Shown: positions 9,559 to 19,284, numbered from the stretch's first letter. The stretch: DNA of 64,000 nucleotides from CBDFNC01 sp965249895 (GCA_965249895.1 CBDFNC010000004.1:1178001-1242000), one strand, 5' to 3'. The notes: generated by a model not told the origin, from the letters alone. Numbers and translations are program-made.

Positions 9559-10335
9559 ATGGAAAATCAGACAACCCCGCCAGTCAGCACCGTAAATGTC
9601 GATCACAGTGAAATAGCCAAATTCGAGGCCATGGCATCGCGATGGTGGGATTTGCATGGGGAATTTAAACCCCTACATATGATTAACCCCATACGTCTCG
9701 ATTACATCAACCAGCGTAGCGACGGGTTATTCGGTAAAAAAGTGCTGGATATTGGCTGCGGCGGCGGCATCCTGGCTGAAAGCATGGCCCACAAAGGCGC
9801 CGAGGTGACCGGCATAGACATGGGTAAAGAGCCCCTTGAAGTGGCCCGTCTACATGCACTGGAAACCGGCGCTAAATTGGATTACCAGCAAATTACCGCC
9901 GAGCAACATGCAGCGGAAAATCCACAAGCTTACGATGTGGTGACCTGCATGGAGATGTTGGAGCACGTGCCAGACCCAGCTTCAGTGGTCCTGGCATGCA
10001 GCCAGTTGGTGAAACCTGGCGGAAACCTATTTTTCTCCACCATAAACCGAACTACTAAGTCTTACCTTATGATGATCCTGGGCGCCGAATACGTGCTGAA
10101 ATGGATCCCCAAAGGTACCCATAAACACAAAAAGTTTATCCGCCCATCTGAATTGTTGGCAGCGACGGATAACGCAGATCTGCACTGTAGCAATATAACC
10201 GGTGTGCACTATAACCCCCTGCTCAATGACTTCACTCTTGGCCGCAACGTTGACGTCAACTACATGTTGCACTGTGAAAAAACGCTCGCATCAAAAAATA
10301 GCAATAACGCGACCCACACCACAAAGCAGCCATAA
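9559..10335 (+). CDS. ubiG: Ubiquinone biosynthesis O-methyltransferase
   Basis: This SAM-dependent methyltransferase carries out both O-methylations in ubiquinone synthesis. Starting at the ATG at 9559 (MENQTT) it has 258 residues. Typical UbiG features are the FEAMASRWWDLHGEFKPLH segment, motif I VLDIGCGGGILAESMA, the acidic VTGIDMG, and the late FIRPSELL. The longer reading from 9478 adds 27 residues unlike the family and would start upstream of the predicted -10 box. It is divergent from gyrA, as in E. coli. Confidence 0.95.
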   Translation: MENQTTPPVSTVNVDHSEIAKFEAMASRWWDLHGEFKPLHMINPIRLDYINQRSDGLFGKKVLDIGCGGGILAESMAHKGAEVTGIDMGKEPLEVARLHALETGAKLDYQQITAEQHAAENPQAYDVVTCMEMLEHVPDPASVVLACSQLVKPGGNLFFSTINRTTKSYLMMILGAEYVLKWIPKGTHKHKKFIRPSELLAATDNADLHCSNITGVHYNPLLNDFTLGRNVDVNYMLHCEKTLASKNSNNATHTTKQP

Positions 10336-10399
10336 AAAGCAGCTACTTTTTACCCAATCGGAGGAGACTTTATGCTACCTCCTCGCCGACACCCCAGAG

Positions 10400-10436
10400 A
10401 CTAAAAGCCCCTCGCTAACGGGGCGCTTTTTCGGGT
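10400..10436 (+). terminator. Intrinsic terminator downstream of ubiG
   Basis: GCCCC and GGGGC form a short GC stem with an 8-base loop, followed by GCTTTTT. It lies about 70 bases after the ubiG stop. Confidence 0.7.
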
Positions 10437-10564
10437 AAAAAAATCAAGAGAAATAAATTTTATTTTTCATAAAAACAGCTAATTTCCACTTGAATTTTAT
10501 AGACCCTTTTTATCTCAATCAGATAACTGTTAGTTGTTACTAACATCGTTTTTTTTATCACAAT

Positions 10565-10573
10565 TTATCCACA
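10565..10573 (+). promoter_or_regulatory. DnaA box upstream of nrdA
   Basis: TTATCCACA is the exact consensus 9-mer for DnaA binding. DnaA control of nrdAB is known in E. coli, and the position about 210 bases upstream of the nrdA start is compatible with that role. One box only, so chance occurrence is possible. Confidence 0.55.
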
Positions 10574-10643
10574 GGATCTCACCAGGCAGCACACTTGCAA
10601 AATATGCCATACCCCATTATCTTGTAGCCAAATTAATATGAAC

Positions 10644-10657
10644 CACAATATATTGTG
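10644..10657 (+). promoter_or_regulatory. NrdR-type box upstream of nrdA
   Basis: CACAATATATTGTG is a perfect 14-bp palindrome close to the NrdR box consensus (ACACwATATwTwGTGT-like). NrdR represses ribonucleotide reductase genes. A second box at the usual three-turn spacing was not clear, so the call rests on one good site in the right place. Confidence 0.6.
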
Positions 10658-10780
10658 TGTTTTTCATTTATTTATAACTAATCACCCACTAAAATAGCGG
10701 TATCGGGAACCTCCCTCTGATACGGCTCTTTGTGTTCTGGTGGAAAGCGCAAAGCAAAAACGAGAAAAGGTTAAGCATTT

Positions 10781-13060
10781 ATGAATAACAACCTGTTGGT
10801 TACCAAACGTGATGGCACAAAAGAAGCGATTGATCTGGATAAGATACACCGCGTCATTACTTGGGCAGCAGAAGGTCTCAACAACGTTTCCGTCTCTCAG
10901 GTAGAGTTAAAATCCCATATCCAGTTTTATGACGGCATACGCACGGAAGATATTCATGAAACCATAATTAAGGCGGCAGCGGACCAGATATCTCCTAATA
11001 CGCCGGATTATCAGTATTTGTCGGCCCGACTGGCCGTATTCCACTTACGTAAAAAAGCCTTTGGCCAGTTTGAGCCACCGCATCTGTATGACCATGTGGT
11101 CAACATGTGCGAAAACGGTAAATACGACCAGCATTTACTGGCGGATTACAGCCGCGAAGAATTCGAGCAGATGAACGAATTTATCGATCACTGGCGAGAC
11201 ATGACCTTCTCCTACGCTGCAGTCAAGCAGCTGGAAGGTAAGTACTTGGTTCAAAACCGTGTTTCCAACGAAATTTATGAAAGCGCCCAGTTTCTTTATA
11301 TTTTGGTCGCAGCTTGCCTTTTTGCAAATTACGACAAAAAAGACCGGATGGATTATGTGCGCCGTTTTTACGATGCCACCTCCACCTTTAAAATCTCTCT
11401 GCCAACGCCAATTATGGCGGGTGTCAGAACACCAACACGTCAATTCAGCTCATGTGTCCTGATAGAAACTGGCGACAGCCTTGACTCTATTAACGCCACC
11501 TCGGCGGCTATCGTGAAATACGTATCTCAGCGCGCCGGCATCGGTATAAATGCTGGCCGTATTCGAGCCCTGGGTAGTGAAATACGTGGCGGTGAAGCCT
11601 TCCACACCGGCTGTATTCCTTTTTATAAACATTTCCAGACGGCGGTGAAGTCCTGCTCTCAAGGTGGTGTCAGAGGCGGTGCAGCGACCCTGTTCTACCC
11701 AATCTGGCACCTGGAAGTGGAATCTCTGCTGGTATTAAAAAACAACCGTGGCGTAGAGGAAAACCGTGTTCGTCACCTGGATTACGGTGTTCAGCTGAGC
11801 AAGCTGTTCTATCAGCGTTTGATTAAGGGCAAAAATGTCACCTTATTCAGCCCGTCTGATGTGCCTGGCCTGTACGACGCCTTCTTCGAAGATCAGGACA
11901 AATTTGAGTCCCTGTATGTACAGTACGAGCAAGACGACAGCATCCGCAAGAAAACCATGAAAGCAGTGGAGCTGTTCTCCTTAATGATGCAAGAGCGCGC
12001 CAGCACGGGTCGTATCTATATTCAGAACGTCGACCACTGTAATACCCACAGCCCGTTTGATTCTAAGGTTGCGCCAGTTCGTCAAAGCAACCTGTGTCTG
12101 GAAATAGCGTTACCAACCAAACCGCTGAATCACTTCCATGATGAAAACGGTGAAATCGCCCTGTGTACCCTGTCTGCCTTCAACCTGGGTGCACTGGAAA
12201 GCCTGGACGAGCTAGAGGACCTGGCTGTGTTGGCTGTACGTGCTTTGGACAGTTTGCTGGATTATCAGAACTACCCGATCCCAGCCGCACAAAAAGCCAG
12301 TCTAAACCGTCGAACTCTGGGTATAGGTGTTATTAACTATGCTTATTATCTGGCGAAAAACGGTGTTCGTTATTCAGATGGCAGTGCCAACAACCTGACG
12401 CACAAGACGTTCGAGGCTATCCAGTTCAACTTGCTTAAAGCATCCCTTGAATTGGCTAAAGAAAAAGGCGCTTGCCCGGCCTTTAACGAAACTACGTATG
12501 CCCAGGGTATCCTGCCTATCGATACCTATAAAGAAGACCTGAATGGTATCTGTAACGAAGCGCTGCACCTGGACTGGGAATGGTTACGTGAAGAAATTAA
12601 GACCCACGGCCTGAGAAACTCTACCCTGTCGGCCCTTATGCCGTCAGAAACATCAAGCCAGATTTCCAATGCCACCAATGGTATTGAGCCACCAAGGGGT
12701 TACGTCAGCGTTAAGGCCAGTAAGGATGGCATCCTTAAACAGGTTGTCCCTGAATATGAGCGCCTAAAGGGTCAGTATGAACTGCTGTGGGATATCCCGA
12801 ATAATAACGGCTACCTACAACTGGTTGGTTTGATGCAGAAATTTGTCGACCAGGCCATTTCTGCCAATACCAACTATGATCCGGCCAAGTTTGACGGCGG
12901 TAAAGTGCCCATGAAGACGCTGCTGAGAGACCTGCTAACCGCTTATAAGATGGGCCTTAAAACCTTGTATTACCACAATACCCGTGATGGTGCCGCGGAT
13001 TCTCAAGAAGATTTGCAGCTAGAAGATGACGGCTGTGAAGGCGGTGCTTGTAAGATTTAA
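10781..13060 (+). CDS. nrdA: Ribonucleoside-diphosphate reductase, class Ia alpha subunit
   Basis: The 759-residue subunit reduces ribonucleoside diphosphates to deoxy forms. It has an N-terminal ATP-cone (LLVTKRDGTKEAIDLDKIHR) for dATP feedback. The active-site cysteine lies in FSSCVLIE, its partner and the radical cysteine in QSNLCLEIALPT. The C-terminal shuttle pair is in CEGGACKI, nearly the same as the E. coli tail. The size fits (761 in E. coli). AAAAGG lies about 10 bases before the ATG. nrdB and a ferredoxin follow on the same strand. Confidence 0.99.
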   Translation: MNNNLLVTKRDGTKEAIDLDKIHRVITWAAEGLNNVSVSQVELKSHIQFYDGIRTEDIHETIIKAAADQISPNTPDYQYLSARLAVFHLRKKAFGQFEPPHLYDHVVNMCENGKYDQHLLADYSREEFEQMNEFIDHWRDMTFSYAAVKQLEGKYLVQNRVSNEIYESAQFLYILVAACLFANYDKKDRMDYVRRFYDATSTFKISLPTPIMAGVRTPTRQFSSCVLIETGDSLDSINATSAAIVKYVSQRAGIGINAGRIRALGSEIRGGEAFHTGCIPFYKHFQTAVKSCSQGGVRGGAATLFYPIWHLEVESLLVLKNNRGVEENRVRHLDYGVQLSKLFYQRLIKGKNVTLFSPSDVPGLYDAFFEDQDKFESLYVQYEQDDSIRKKTMKAVELFSLMMQERASTGRIYIQNVDHCNTHSPFDSKVAPVRQSNLCLEIALPTKPLNHFHDENGEIALCTLSAFNLGALESLDELEDLAVLAVRALDSLLDYQNYPIPAAQKASLNRRTLGIGVINYAYYLAKNGVRYSDGSANNLTHKTFEAIQFNLLKASLELAKEKGACPAFNETTYAQGILPIDTYKEDLNGICNEALHLDWEWLREEIKTHGLRNSTLSALMPSETSSQISNATNGIEPPRGYVSVKASKDGILKQVVPEYERLKGQYELLWDIPNNNGYLQLVGLMQKFVDQAISANTNYDPAKFDGGKVPMKTLLRDLLTAYKMGLKTLYYHNTRDGAADSQEDLQLEDDGCEGGACKI

Positions 13061-13061
13061 T

Positions 13062-13088
13062 ATATAAAGGGGCTTAGCCCCTTTATAT
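13062..13088 (+). other. Intercistronic hairpin between nrdA and nrdB
   Basis: A perfect 12-bp stem, ATATAAAGGGGC (13062-13073) with GCCCCTTTATAT (13077-13088), has a TTA triloop. No long T-tract follows, so partial termination or mRNA processing that sets the NrdA:NrdB ratio is more likely than full termination. Confidence 0.65.
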
Positions 13089-13126
13089 CGCTTTAATCCA
13101 ACTTAACTATTTATAAACGAGTTTTG

Positions 13127-14260
13127 ATGAATTACACCACTTTTTCAAAGATACAGAACAACCCACTGCAAGAGCCGATGTTTTTTGGCAACCCGGTGAA
13201 TGTAGCCCGTTATGATCAGCAAAAGTTTGAAATATTTGAAAAGCTGATTGAAAAGCAGTTGTCTTTCTTCTGGCGCCCGGAAGAGGTGGATGTCAGCCGT
13301 GACCGTGTGGATTTTCAGGATCTGCCCGAACATGAGCAGCATATCTTTATTTCCAACCTGAAATATCAGACGTTGCTGGACTCCATTCAGGGCCGCAGCC
13401 CTAACGTAGCCTTGCTGCCTTTGGTCTCCCTGCCGGAGCTGGAAACCTGGATAGAAACCTGGTCTTTCTCCGAGACTATCCACAGCCGCAGCTACACTCA
13501 TATTCTGCGTAACCTGTTCACGGATCCCGGCGAAGTGTTTGACGATATAATGGTCAATGAAGAGATCCTCAAACGCGCCGATGATATTGCCTGTTATTAT
13601 GACGTTCTCATTGCCCTGACCCAGTATTATCAGCTGCACGGTGAAGGGGAATACACCGATAACGCAGGTGTAACCCACCTGGTCAGCGTAAGAGAGATCA
13701 AGAAAAAACTGTTTCTATGCATTAACTCGGTGAATGCCCTGGAAGCCATTCGTTTCTACGTCAGCTTTGCCTGCTCCTTTGCTTTTGCCGAACGTGATCT
13801 GCTGGAAGGCAATGCCAAAATCATCAAGCTGATCGCCCGTGACGAAGCCCTGCACCTTAACTCCACCCAGCATATTCTCAACCTGTGGCGTGAAGGTAAA
13901 GACGACCCTGAAATGGCTGAAATTGCCAAAGAGCTTTCCGAAGAAGGCCGGCAAATCTTCCTGAAAGCCGCCAAACAGGAAAAAGAATGGGCAGAATACC
14001 TGTTTAAAGACGGCTCAATGATCGGCTTAAATAAAGATATCCTGTGCCAGTACGTAGAATATATTTCCAATATTCGGATGCAGGCTATTGGATACGAACC
14101 GGCATTTGAAACCACCAGCAACCCTATCCCCTGGATCAATAACTGGCTGGTGAGCGACAACGTGCAAGTGGCGCCGCAGGAAACTGAGATCTCCTCCTAC
14201 TTGGTAGGTCAAATCGACAGTGAAATTGACGCCGACGATCTAGAAGGTTTCGAACTTTAA
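13127..14260 (+). CDS. nrdB: Ribonucleoside-diphosphate reductase, class Ia beta subunit
   Basis: This protein carries the diiron-tyrosyl radical cofactor of class Ia ribonucleotide reductase. The ligand-bearing segments are TLLDSIQGRSP (Asp), ETIHSRSYTHIL (Glu, His and the radical Tyr), FYVSFACSFAFAERD (Glu) and IARDEALHLNSTQH (Glu, His). The size of 377 residues is normal. ATG at 13127 is preferred to the adjacent TTG at 13124. The ribosome site is weak. It is followed 15 bases later by the ferredoxin gene. Confidence 0.98.
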   Translation: MNYTTFSKIQNNPLQEPMFFGNPVNVARYDQQKFEIFEKLIEKQLSFFWRPEEVDVSRDRVDFQDLPEHEQHIFISNLKYQTLLDSIQGRSPNVALLPLVSLPELETWIETWSFSETIHSRSYTHILRNLFTDPGEVFDDIMVNEEILKRADDIACYYDVLIALTQYYQLHGEGEYTDNAGVTHLVSVREIKKKLFLCINSVNALEAIRFYVSFACSFAFAERDLLEGNAKIIKLIARDEALHLNSTQHILNLWREGKDDPEMAEIAKELSEEGRQIFLKAAKQEKEWAEYLFKDGSMIGLNKDILCQYVEYISNIRMQAIGYEPAFETTSNPIPWINNWLVSDNVQVAPQETEISSYLVGQIDSEIDADDLEGFEL

Positions 14261-14275
14261 GCTCAAGGAAGAATC

Positions 14276-14557
14276 ATGACTAAAAACCTGGTAATCAATG
14301 GTATTCAGTTTCCAGCCAATAAAGAGAAAACCCTGCTGGAAAACCTGGAATCCAACGGGATCCAGGCAGATTTCCAGTGCAGAGACGGGCACTGCGGCGC
14401 CTGCCAAACTCGCCTGGTCAAGGGTACTGTCGAGTATACTCAAGACCCCCTTGCCTATATCCGGCAGGGGTTTATCCTGACCTGTTGCAGTAAAGCCAAA
14501 GATAACGTGGAGCTGGCTTTACCGGAGCAGGCGCTGGCCCATAAGAAAACCGGCTGA
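14276..14557 (+). CDS. yfaE: 2Fe-2S ferredoxin for NrdB cofactor maintenance
   Basis: The 93-residue protein has plant-type ferredoxin cysteines, CRDGHCGAC and a later TCCSK, that hold one 2Fe-2S cluster. In E. coli the equivalent YfaE, encoded after nrdB, supplies electrons to repair and assemble the NrdB diferric-tyrosyl radical. The identical position and the short gap to nrdB support that role. The start follows AAGGAAG. Confidence 0.92.
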   Translation: MTKNLVINGIQFPANKEKTLLENLESNGIQADFQCRDGHCGACQTRLVKGTVEYTQDPLAYIRQGFILTCCSKAKDNVELALPEQALAHKKTG

Positions 14558-14594
14558 TCACAGCCCATAAGCAAACAGCTTTCCCCCTCGCAAG

Positions 14595-14640
14595 CTGCTA
14601 CACTGGCGGCAAAATCATCCATAGAATTCAATACCATGTC
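14595..14640 (+). repeat. Copy of the pdxH leader sequence
   Basis: The segment shares TGCTACACTGGCG, AAAATCAT, ATAGAATTCAATA and ATGTCG, in order and at nearly the same spacing, with 25367-25410 just ahead of pdxH. TGCTACACT resembles an extended -10 promoter. Here the copied ATG (14636) opens a 30-codon reading frame ending at 14728 (MSLFFPFYLQ...). That frame has no recognised function and may be a leader peptide or a relic. Confidence 0.6.
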
Positions 14641-14770
14641 GCTTTTCTTTCCATTTTATCTTCAGTCAGTAAAGCAATTGGTATTCTCCATAACCGCCAG
14701 TATATGCTGCTTGCCTTGGTTTAGTTAACGCTTCCTCTCTTACCACATTGTTATTATTAGGTCGTTTTAT

Positions 14771-17700
14771 ATGTCTGTGATCACCGATAACCGTCTCGAA
14801 GTAAAAAAGTATTTTGCCCTATACGAGTCCTGTAGCCAGCAAGAGCAAACCATATTGCAAGTGCTTTCGGTGATCTACAAGCCGGTGACCCAAACCAACC
14901 TGAAGAAGATCCTGGCCAACCTCAGCAAAGTAAAGCTGTGTTATGGCGCTCGATTAGCCGCCACCTTTAGCCCGCAAGTCAGGGAAAAGCTGAAAGCTCA
15001 GGGTCTGATAGAGATCACTAAGGGCATCACACTATCCCCTTTCATTTGCCACTCCCTGACCAAGTTGGCTATTGATAACGGCGTCTTTGAACAGATCGTC
15101 GCGCAGGCCAATGCCGTTGTCCCTCTGGAGCCGACTTATTCCTGGGGAAGCCTGGAGCCACAAGACAGAGACAGGAAGATACGGGATAGCTTCTATCGCG
15201 GACAATACGACACTTGCGAACAGTTACTCGAATTTAACCAAAATCCACAACAAATCGACTTACAAAAAAACTTGTGTCTGATTAACTTTTGCTTTTCTCC
15301 ATTTGAGCCGGCGTTTTTCTCGACGTTGGCGGGAAACATACAATACCAGGCCTTTGCCACCCTTATTTTATATTTGCGGCGCAATTCTTTAGACAATAGC
15401 GAAGTGGTCACCCTGTTGCAGTCTCTCTATGAGCAACAGCAATGTACAGACGATATGCGCTTACTGTTGGCAGAGCAATACTTACGCTGTGGTCAGGTTG
15501 ACAAAGCCGGGGTTTTGCTGGCTGAGGAGCAGGCTTGCGCCTATGGGTTAGCCTTGTCGGGATGGCTGGCTTGTCTGCGGGGGAAAATGGCCGCGGCGAT
15601 TGCCTGTTTTCAGCAATCCTTGTCGGCAAAGAACAAGATCTCACGACGTAAGCGCCAATATATCGGCGGCTCTGCGGGTATCTTCTATCTCTTGGCCCTG
15701 CTCAAGCGGGGGAATGAAGAGGATCCCAGTCAACTAAACAGCGTAATCGCTGAAGCGGGCAATTATCTGGCCGATAGCCAATCCGAGCAATATGAAAAAA
15801 TCAGCTACAGCCTGTTACAACAGTTGGCCCAGGTGCTGGCAGGCAAACAGAAGAGCATGAGTTTCAAACAGTTATCATACTTATTTTATAAGGATGACTA
15901 TTACTATCACCAGGGACTGTTGATCTGCACCCTATGTAGCCACTGGCTTGGAAAGCAGCCCGAGCCTTCCTACTTGGCTTCGCTAACTGAATCTTTTGAG
16001 CTGGCGGTAAGTGTTAACAGATTATGGTATGGAGAAACGGCCGCCAGAATACTAAGCCAGTACCAAGGCGAACACCAGGCAAGCCAGGACTTTTTGGCCT
16101 CGCAGCGATGTCCGCACATCAATTTTTTCGACCTGGTGAAACCCAAGGCGCGTTGGCAACAGGCACTGGATCAACTGATTGCCCTGAAGCAGGAAAAACA
16201 AGTCAGTGGCATGACAACCCCTGGCACAGAGCAAAAACAGTGCCGCATGATCTGGTTATTGGACTGTGAGAGCTCTCCCTATAGGCTTGAGCCCAGAGAA
16301 CAAAAATGGGGTAAAAAAGGCTGGACCAAGGGCCGGGTTGTGGCGTTGAAACGCCTTTATGAAGAGGGGAATTTGATGGACTACCTGACCCCCGAAGATC
16401 TAAACCTCTGCCGCGCCATTACCAAGGGCTACGATGATTATTACCGCGGCAGCTGGGGCCGGTCATATTACAGCTTGTCGGGTTATCCGGCATTTAAAGC
16501 CTGTGTAGGCCATCCCAACCTGTACCATATCAATGATATTTCCCGGCAAATTGAGCTTGTGGAAGGCGAGCCCCAACTTTTAATCTCACAGCAGCACAAT
16601 GGCTACCAGCTCCATATGTCCGGGCTGCCGAAAGATATTGACGAATACGAGTCCTATTACAGCTTTATTCCCGAAACCGCTAACCGCTACCGCCTGGTTA
16701 ACTATACAGGTAAGCACCTTGAAATTGCAGCCATCGTCGGCCACAAAGGGTTGAAAGTACCCAAGAAGGCGAAAGATAAGGTACTTGAAAGTATCGGAGC
16801 TATCGCCCCCTTGCTGAATATTCAATCGGATATCACGGGTATTGCCGATATTGATACAGGTATAGAGCGGGTAGACGCGGATCAAACCCTCTATATCAAT
16901 ATTCAACCCGCCGGCGCTGGGCTGCAGCTGGAATGTCATGTCCAACCCCTGGGCGCTGAGGGGCCCAGGCTGTTGCCGGGAGCTGGCAACTCCACTGTAT
17001 TTGGCGAAATCGTGAATAAACGCCTGATGACAATTCGGGATCTGGCGCTGGAAAAACAGCATCTAGTGCAATTGGTGGAAAGGTGCCCCTTGTTCTCCTA
17101 TATGACAGAGCACACCCTGGTACTGGATGAACTGGAAGACGCCTTAGCTTGTCTGGAGCAATTAGCCGCTTTGCAAGCACAGGAGAACGCGCCAAAGCTG
17201 GCTCTGCAATGGCCCAAGGGGCAAGCCATAAGACTGACTAAACCCGCTGCTGCAAAACAGATGAAAATAGCCCTGAGCAAGCACAAGGATTGGTTTGGCC
17301 TGGATGGCGATCTGATCATTGCCGATGACGAAATACTGGAACTAAAAAAACTGCTTAGTCTGGTTGAACAGTCCCCCGGACGCTTTATTCCCCTGGGGGA
17401 TAACGCGTTTTTATCCCTGACCGAGGAATTAAGGCAGCAACTTAACGCCATTGCCGGCGCCACCCAAGCGGGTAAATTTCATTCGCTGGCGGTTCCCCTG
17501 ATAGAGGAAGCGACCCGGGGCATGCAGGTTAAATCAAACCGGGCCTGGCAACAGCAGGTAAAACGACTCAAGGAAGCCTATGGGATCACGCCCGAGCTGC
17601 CTTCTACCTTACAGGGTGAGTTAAGGGACTATCAAAAGGACGGCTTTGACTGGGCTTACCGCCTGGCGCATTGGGGCGCAGGCGCTTGCCTCGCCGACGA

Positions 17701-19027
17701 TATGGGTCTGGGTAAGACACTGCAATCTCTGGCGCTAATCTTATCCCGCGCAGCTCACGGGCCAACCCTGGTATTGGCGCCGACCTCTGTCTGTTTTAAC
17801 TGGCAGGAAGAAGCCGCACGTTTTGCCCCCAGCTTAAAGGTAAAACTGTTTGGTATCCCCAATAAAAACGAGCGTCAGGCTATGTTGGCAGAGGCTGGCG
17901 CCCTGGATCTGATCATCTGTAGCTACGGGCTGTTACAAACAGAAAGTGAACGATTAGCCAAGGTAAGCTGGCGCACTATCATTGCCGACGAGGCGCAGGC
18001 AATAAAAAATCCACAAGCCAAACGCACTCAGGCAGCCATGGCCTTGTCCGGTGAATTTAAAATGATCACCACAGGTACGCCCATCGAAAACAATCTCACC
18101 GAGCTGTGGAGCCTATTCCGTTTTATTAACCCGGGACTACTGGGCTCCCAGGAGCAGTTTAATAAACGATTCGCCAACCCCATAGAATCTCCCGGTCAAC
18201 AGGATAAAATCGCCCAAAAAGCCAGCCAGGGGTTAAGACATCTTATTGCTCCCTTTATCTTAAGACGCCTAAAAAGTGAGGTGCTGCCTGAGCTGCCGTC
18301 ACGCACTGAAATCAATTTGCATATTGAACTCAGTAAAGAAGAAATCGCATTTTACGAAGCCTTACGGCAACAAGCGGTGGAAAAACTGGCTCAAGCCGGG
18401 GATCAGCCAGGCCAGAAACGAATAAAGATTCTGGCAGAAATAATGCGGCTGCGCCGGGCTTGCTGTCACCCGTCTCTGGTCATGGAACAAACAGACATAA
18501 GCGGCGCTAAGCTTAAGGCCTTCGATGAACTCGTGGACGAGTTGCGGCAAAACCAGCATAAGGCGCTTGTTTTTAGCCAGTTTGTGGATCACCTTGGGAT
18601 ATTACGCGAACACCTGGATAAAAAGGGAGTGAGCTATCAATATCTGGACGGCAGCACACCGGCTGCTAAACGCAAAAAAGCAGTTAACGCTTTTCAGGCG
18701 GGAGAAGGCGATCTGTTTCTTATCAGCCTTAAGGCCGGCGGTGCAGGGTTAAACCTGACGGCGGCGGATTACGTTATCCATATGGATCCCTGGTGGAACC
18801 CGGCGGTAGAAGATCAAGCCTCGGACCGGGCCCACCGCATGGGACAAACCCGGCCGGTAACCATCTACCGCCTTATCGCCCAAAACACCATCGAAGACAA
18901 GATAGTTTCGCTACATCAGCAAAAGCGCGATTTAGCCAATAGCTTACTGGAGGGCGCCGACAGTACGGGCAAACTGTCTGTCGACGCTATGATGGCGTTG
19001 TTGCAACAAGATATGTCTGTCGGCTAG
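14771..19027 (+). CDS. Large SNF2-family DEAD/DEAH ATPase
   Basis: The 1418-residue protein has a Swi2/Snf2 ATPase core at its C-terminal end. This comprises motif I DDMGLGKTLQS (about residue 978), Ia VLAPTSVCFNWQEE, II DEAQAIKN, III TGTPIENNLTELWSLFRF, then the helicase C-lobe with VFSQFVDHLG, GGAGLNLTAADYVIHMDPWW and SDRAHRMGQTRPV. Such proteins translocate on DNA and remodel protein-DNA complexes. The first 900 residues have no zinc-finger signature; residues 1-110 look like winged-helix and the next 400 like alpha-helical repeats. It lies after the nrd genes but carries its own leader. The specific role is unknown; a HepA/RapA-like transcription or repair role is possible, but RapA's N-terminal Tudor-like region was not seen. 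Confidence 0.88.
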   Translation: MSVITDNRLEVKKYFALYESCSQQEQTILQVLSVIYKPVTQTNLKKILANLSKVKLCYGARLAATFSPQVREKLKAQGLIEITKGITLSPFICHSLTKLAIDNGVFEQIVAQANAVVPLEPTYSWGSLEPQDRDRKIRDSFYRGQYDTCEQLLEFNQNPQQIDLQKNLCLINFCFSPFEPAFFSTLAGNIQYQAFATLILYLRRNSLDNSEVVTLLQSLYEQQQCTDDMRLLLAEQYLRCGQVDKAGVLLAEEQACAYGLALSGWLACLRGKMAAAIACFQQSLSAKNKISRRKRQYIGGSAGIFYLLALLKRGNEEDPSQLNSVIAEAGNYLADSQSEQYEKISYSLLQQLAQVLAGKQKSMSFKQLSYLFYKDDYYYHQGLLICTLCSHWLGKQPEPSYLASLTESFELAVSVNRLWYGETAARILSQYQGEHQASQDFLASQRCPHINFFDLVKPKARWQQALDQLIALKQEKQVSGMTTPGTEQKQCRMIWLLDCESSPYRLEPREQKWGKKGWTKGRVVALKRLYEEGNLMDYLTPEDLNLCRAITKGYDDYYRGSWGRSYYSLSGYPAFKACVGHPNLYHINDISRQIELVEGEPQLLISQQHNGYQLHMSGLPKDIDEYESYYSFIPETANRYRLVNYTGKHLEIAAIVGHKGLKVPKKAKDKVLESIGAIAPLLNIQSDITGIADIDTGIERVDADQTLYINIQPAGAGLQLECHVQPLGAEGPRLLPGAGNSTVFGEIVNKRLMTIRDLALEKQHLVQLVERCPLFSYMTEHTLVLDELEDALACLEQLAALQAQENAPKLALQWPKGQAIRLTKPAAAKQMKIALSKHKDWFGLDGDLIIADDEILELKKLLSLVEQSPGRFIPLGDNAFLSLTEELRQQLNAIAGATQAGKFHSLAVPLIEEATRGMQVKSNRAWQQQVKRLKEAYGITPELPSTLQGELRDYQKDGFDWAYRLAHWGAGACLADDMGLGKTLQSLALILSRAAHGPTLVLAPTSVCFNWQEEAARFAPSLKVKLFGIPNKNERQAMLAEAGALDLIICSYGLLQTESERLAKVSWRTIIADEAQAIKNPQAKRTQAAMALSGEFKMITTGTPIENNLTELWSLFRFINPGLLGSQEQFNKRFANPIESPGQQDKIAQKASQGLRHLIAPFILRRLKSEVLPELPSRTEINLHIELSKEEIAFYEALRQQAVEKLAQAGDQPGQKRIKILAEIMRLRRACCHPSLVMEQTDISGAKLKAFDELVDELRQNQHKALVFSQFVDHLGILREHLDKKGVSYQYLDGSTPAAKRKKAVNAFQAGEGDLFLISLKAGGAGLNLTAADYVIHMDPWWNPAVEDQASDRAHRMGQTRPVTIYRLIAQNTIEDKIVSLHQQKRDLANSLLEGADSTGKLSVDAMMALLQQDMSVG

Positions 19028-19284
19028 GCTGATTCTGCTGATACAGTCGCTGGTGACGCATGGGCGGGATCGCCCATATATGTCCTGGTTATTTCATTTT
19101 CAGCTTCGCCACTTCAACAGTAGCGGAGTCAGGGCCACAAACTCAGCGTCACTATTAAACTGGCGATCTTGCACATAGGAAACAACGATCTGTCCATGTA
19201 TTTGCTCACCCATGTGGACCAAGTTGTTATTTCCTATGATCAGCAGGTACCTATAGCGCTTGTGTTACCAGCCAAACCAATCAG
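19028..19284. other. Intergenic region with a hairpin and a decayed reading frame
   Basis: An inverted repeat, ATGGGCG with CGCCCAT, lies at 19058-19075 after the SNF2 stop. On the minus strand, a frame ending at 19100 is open for about 50 codons (..RYLLIIGNNNLVHMGEQIHGQ..) but has no good start. It may be the 3' remnant of a lost gene. No family was recognised. Confidence 0.35.

Larger units (their letters stand above)
10437..10780 (+). promoter_or_regulatory. nrdA upstream regulatory region
   Basis: This AT-rich gap of about 340 bases holds the control region of the ribonucleotide reductase genes. A consensus DnaA box and an NrdR-type palindrome are annotated separately. A TAAAAT near 10689-10694 is a possible -10. 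No gene was seen. Confidence 0.6.
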
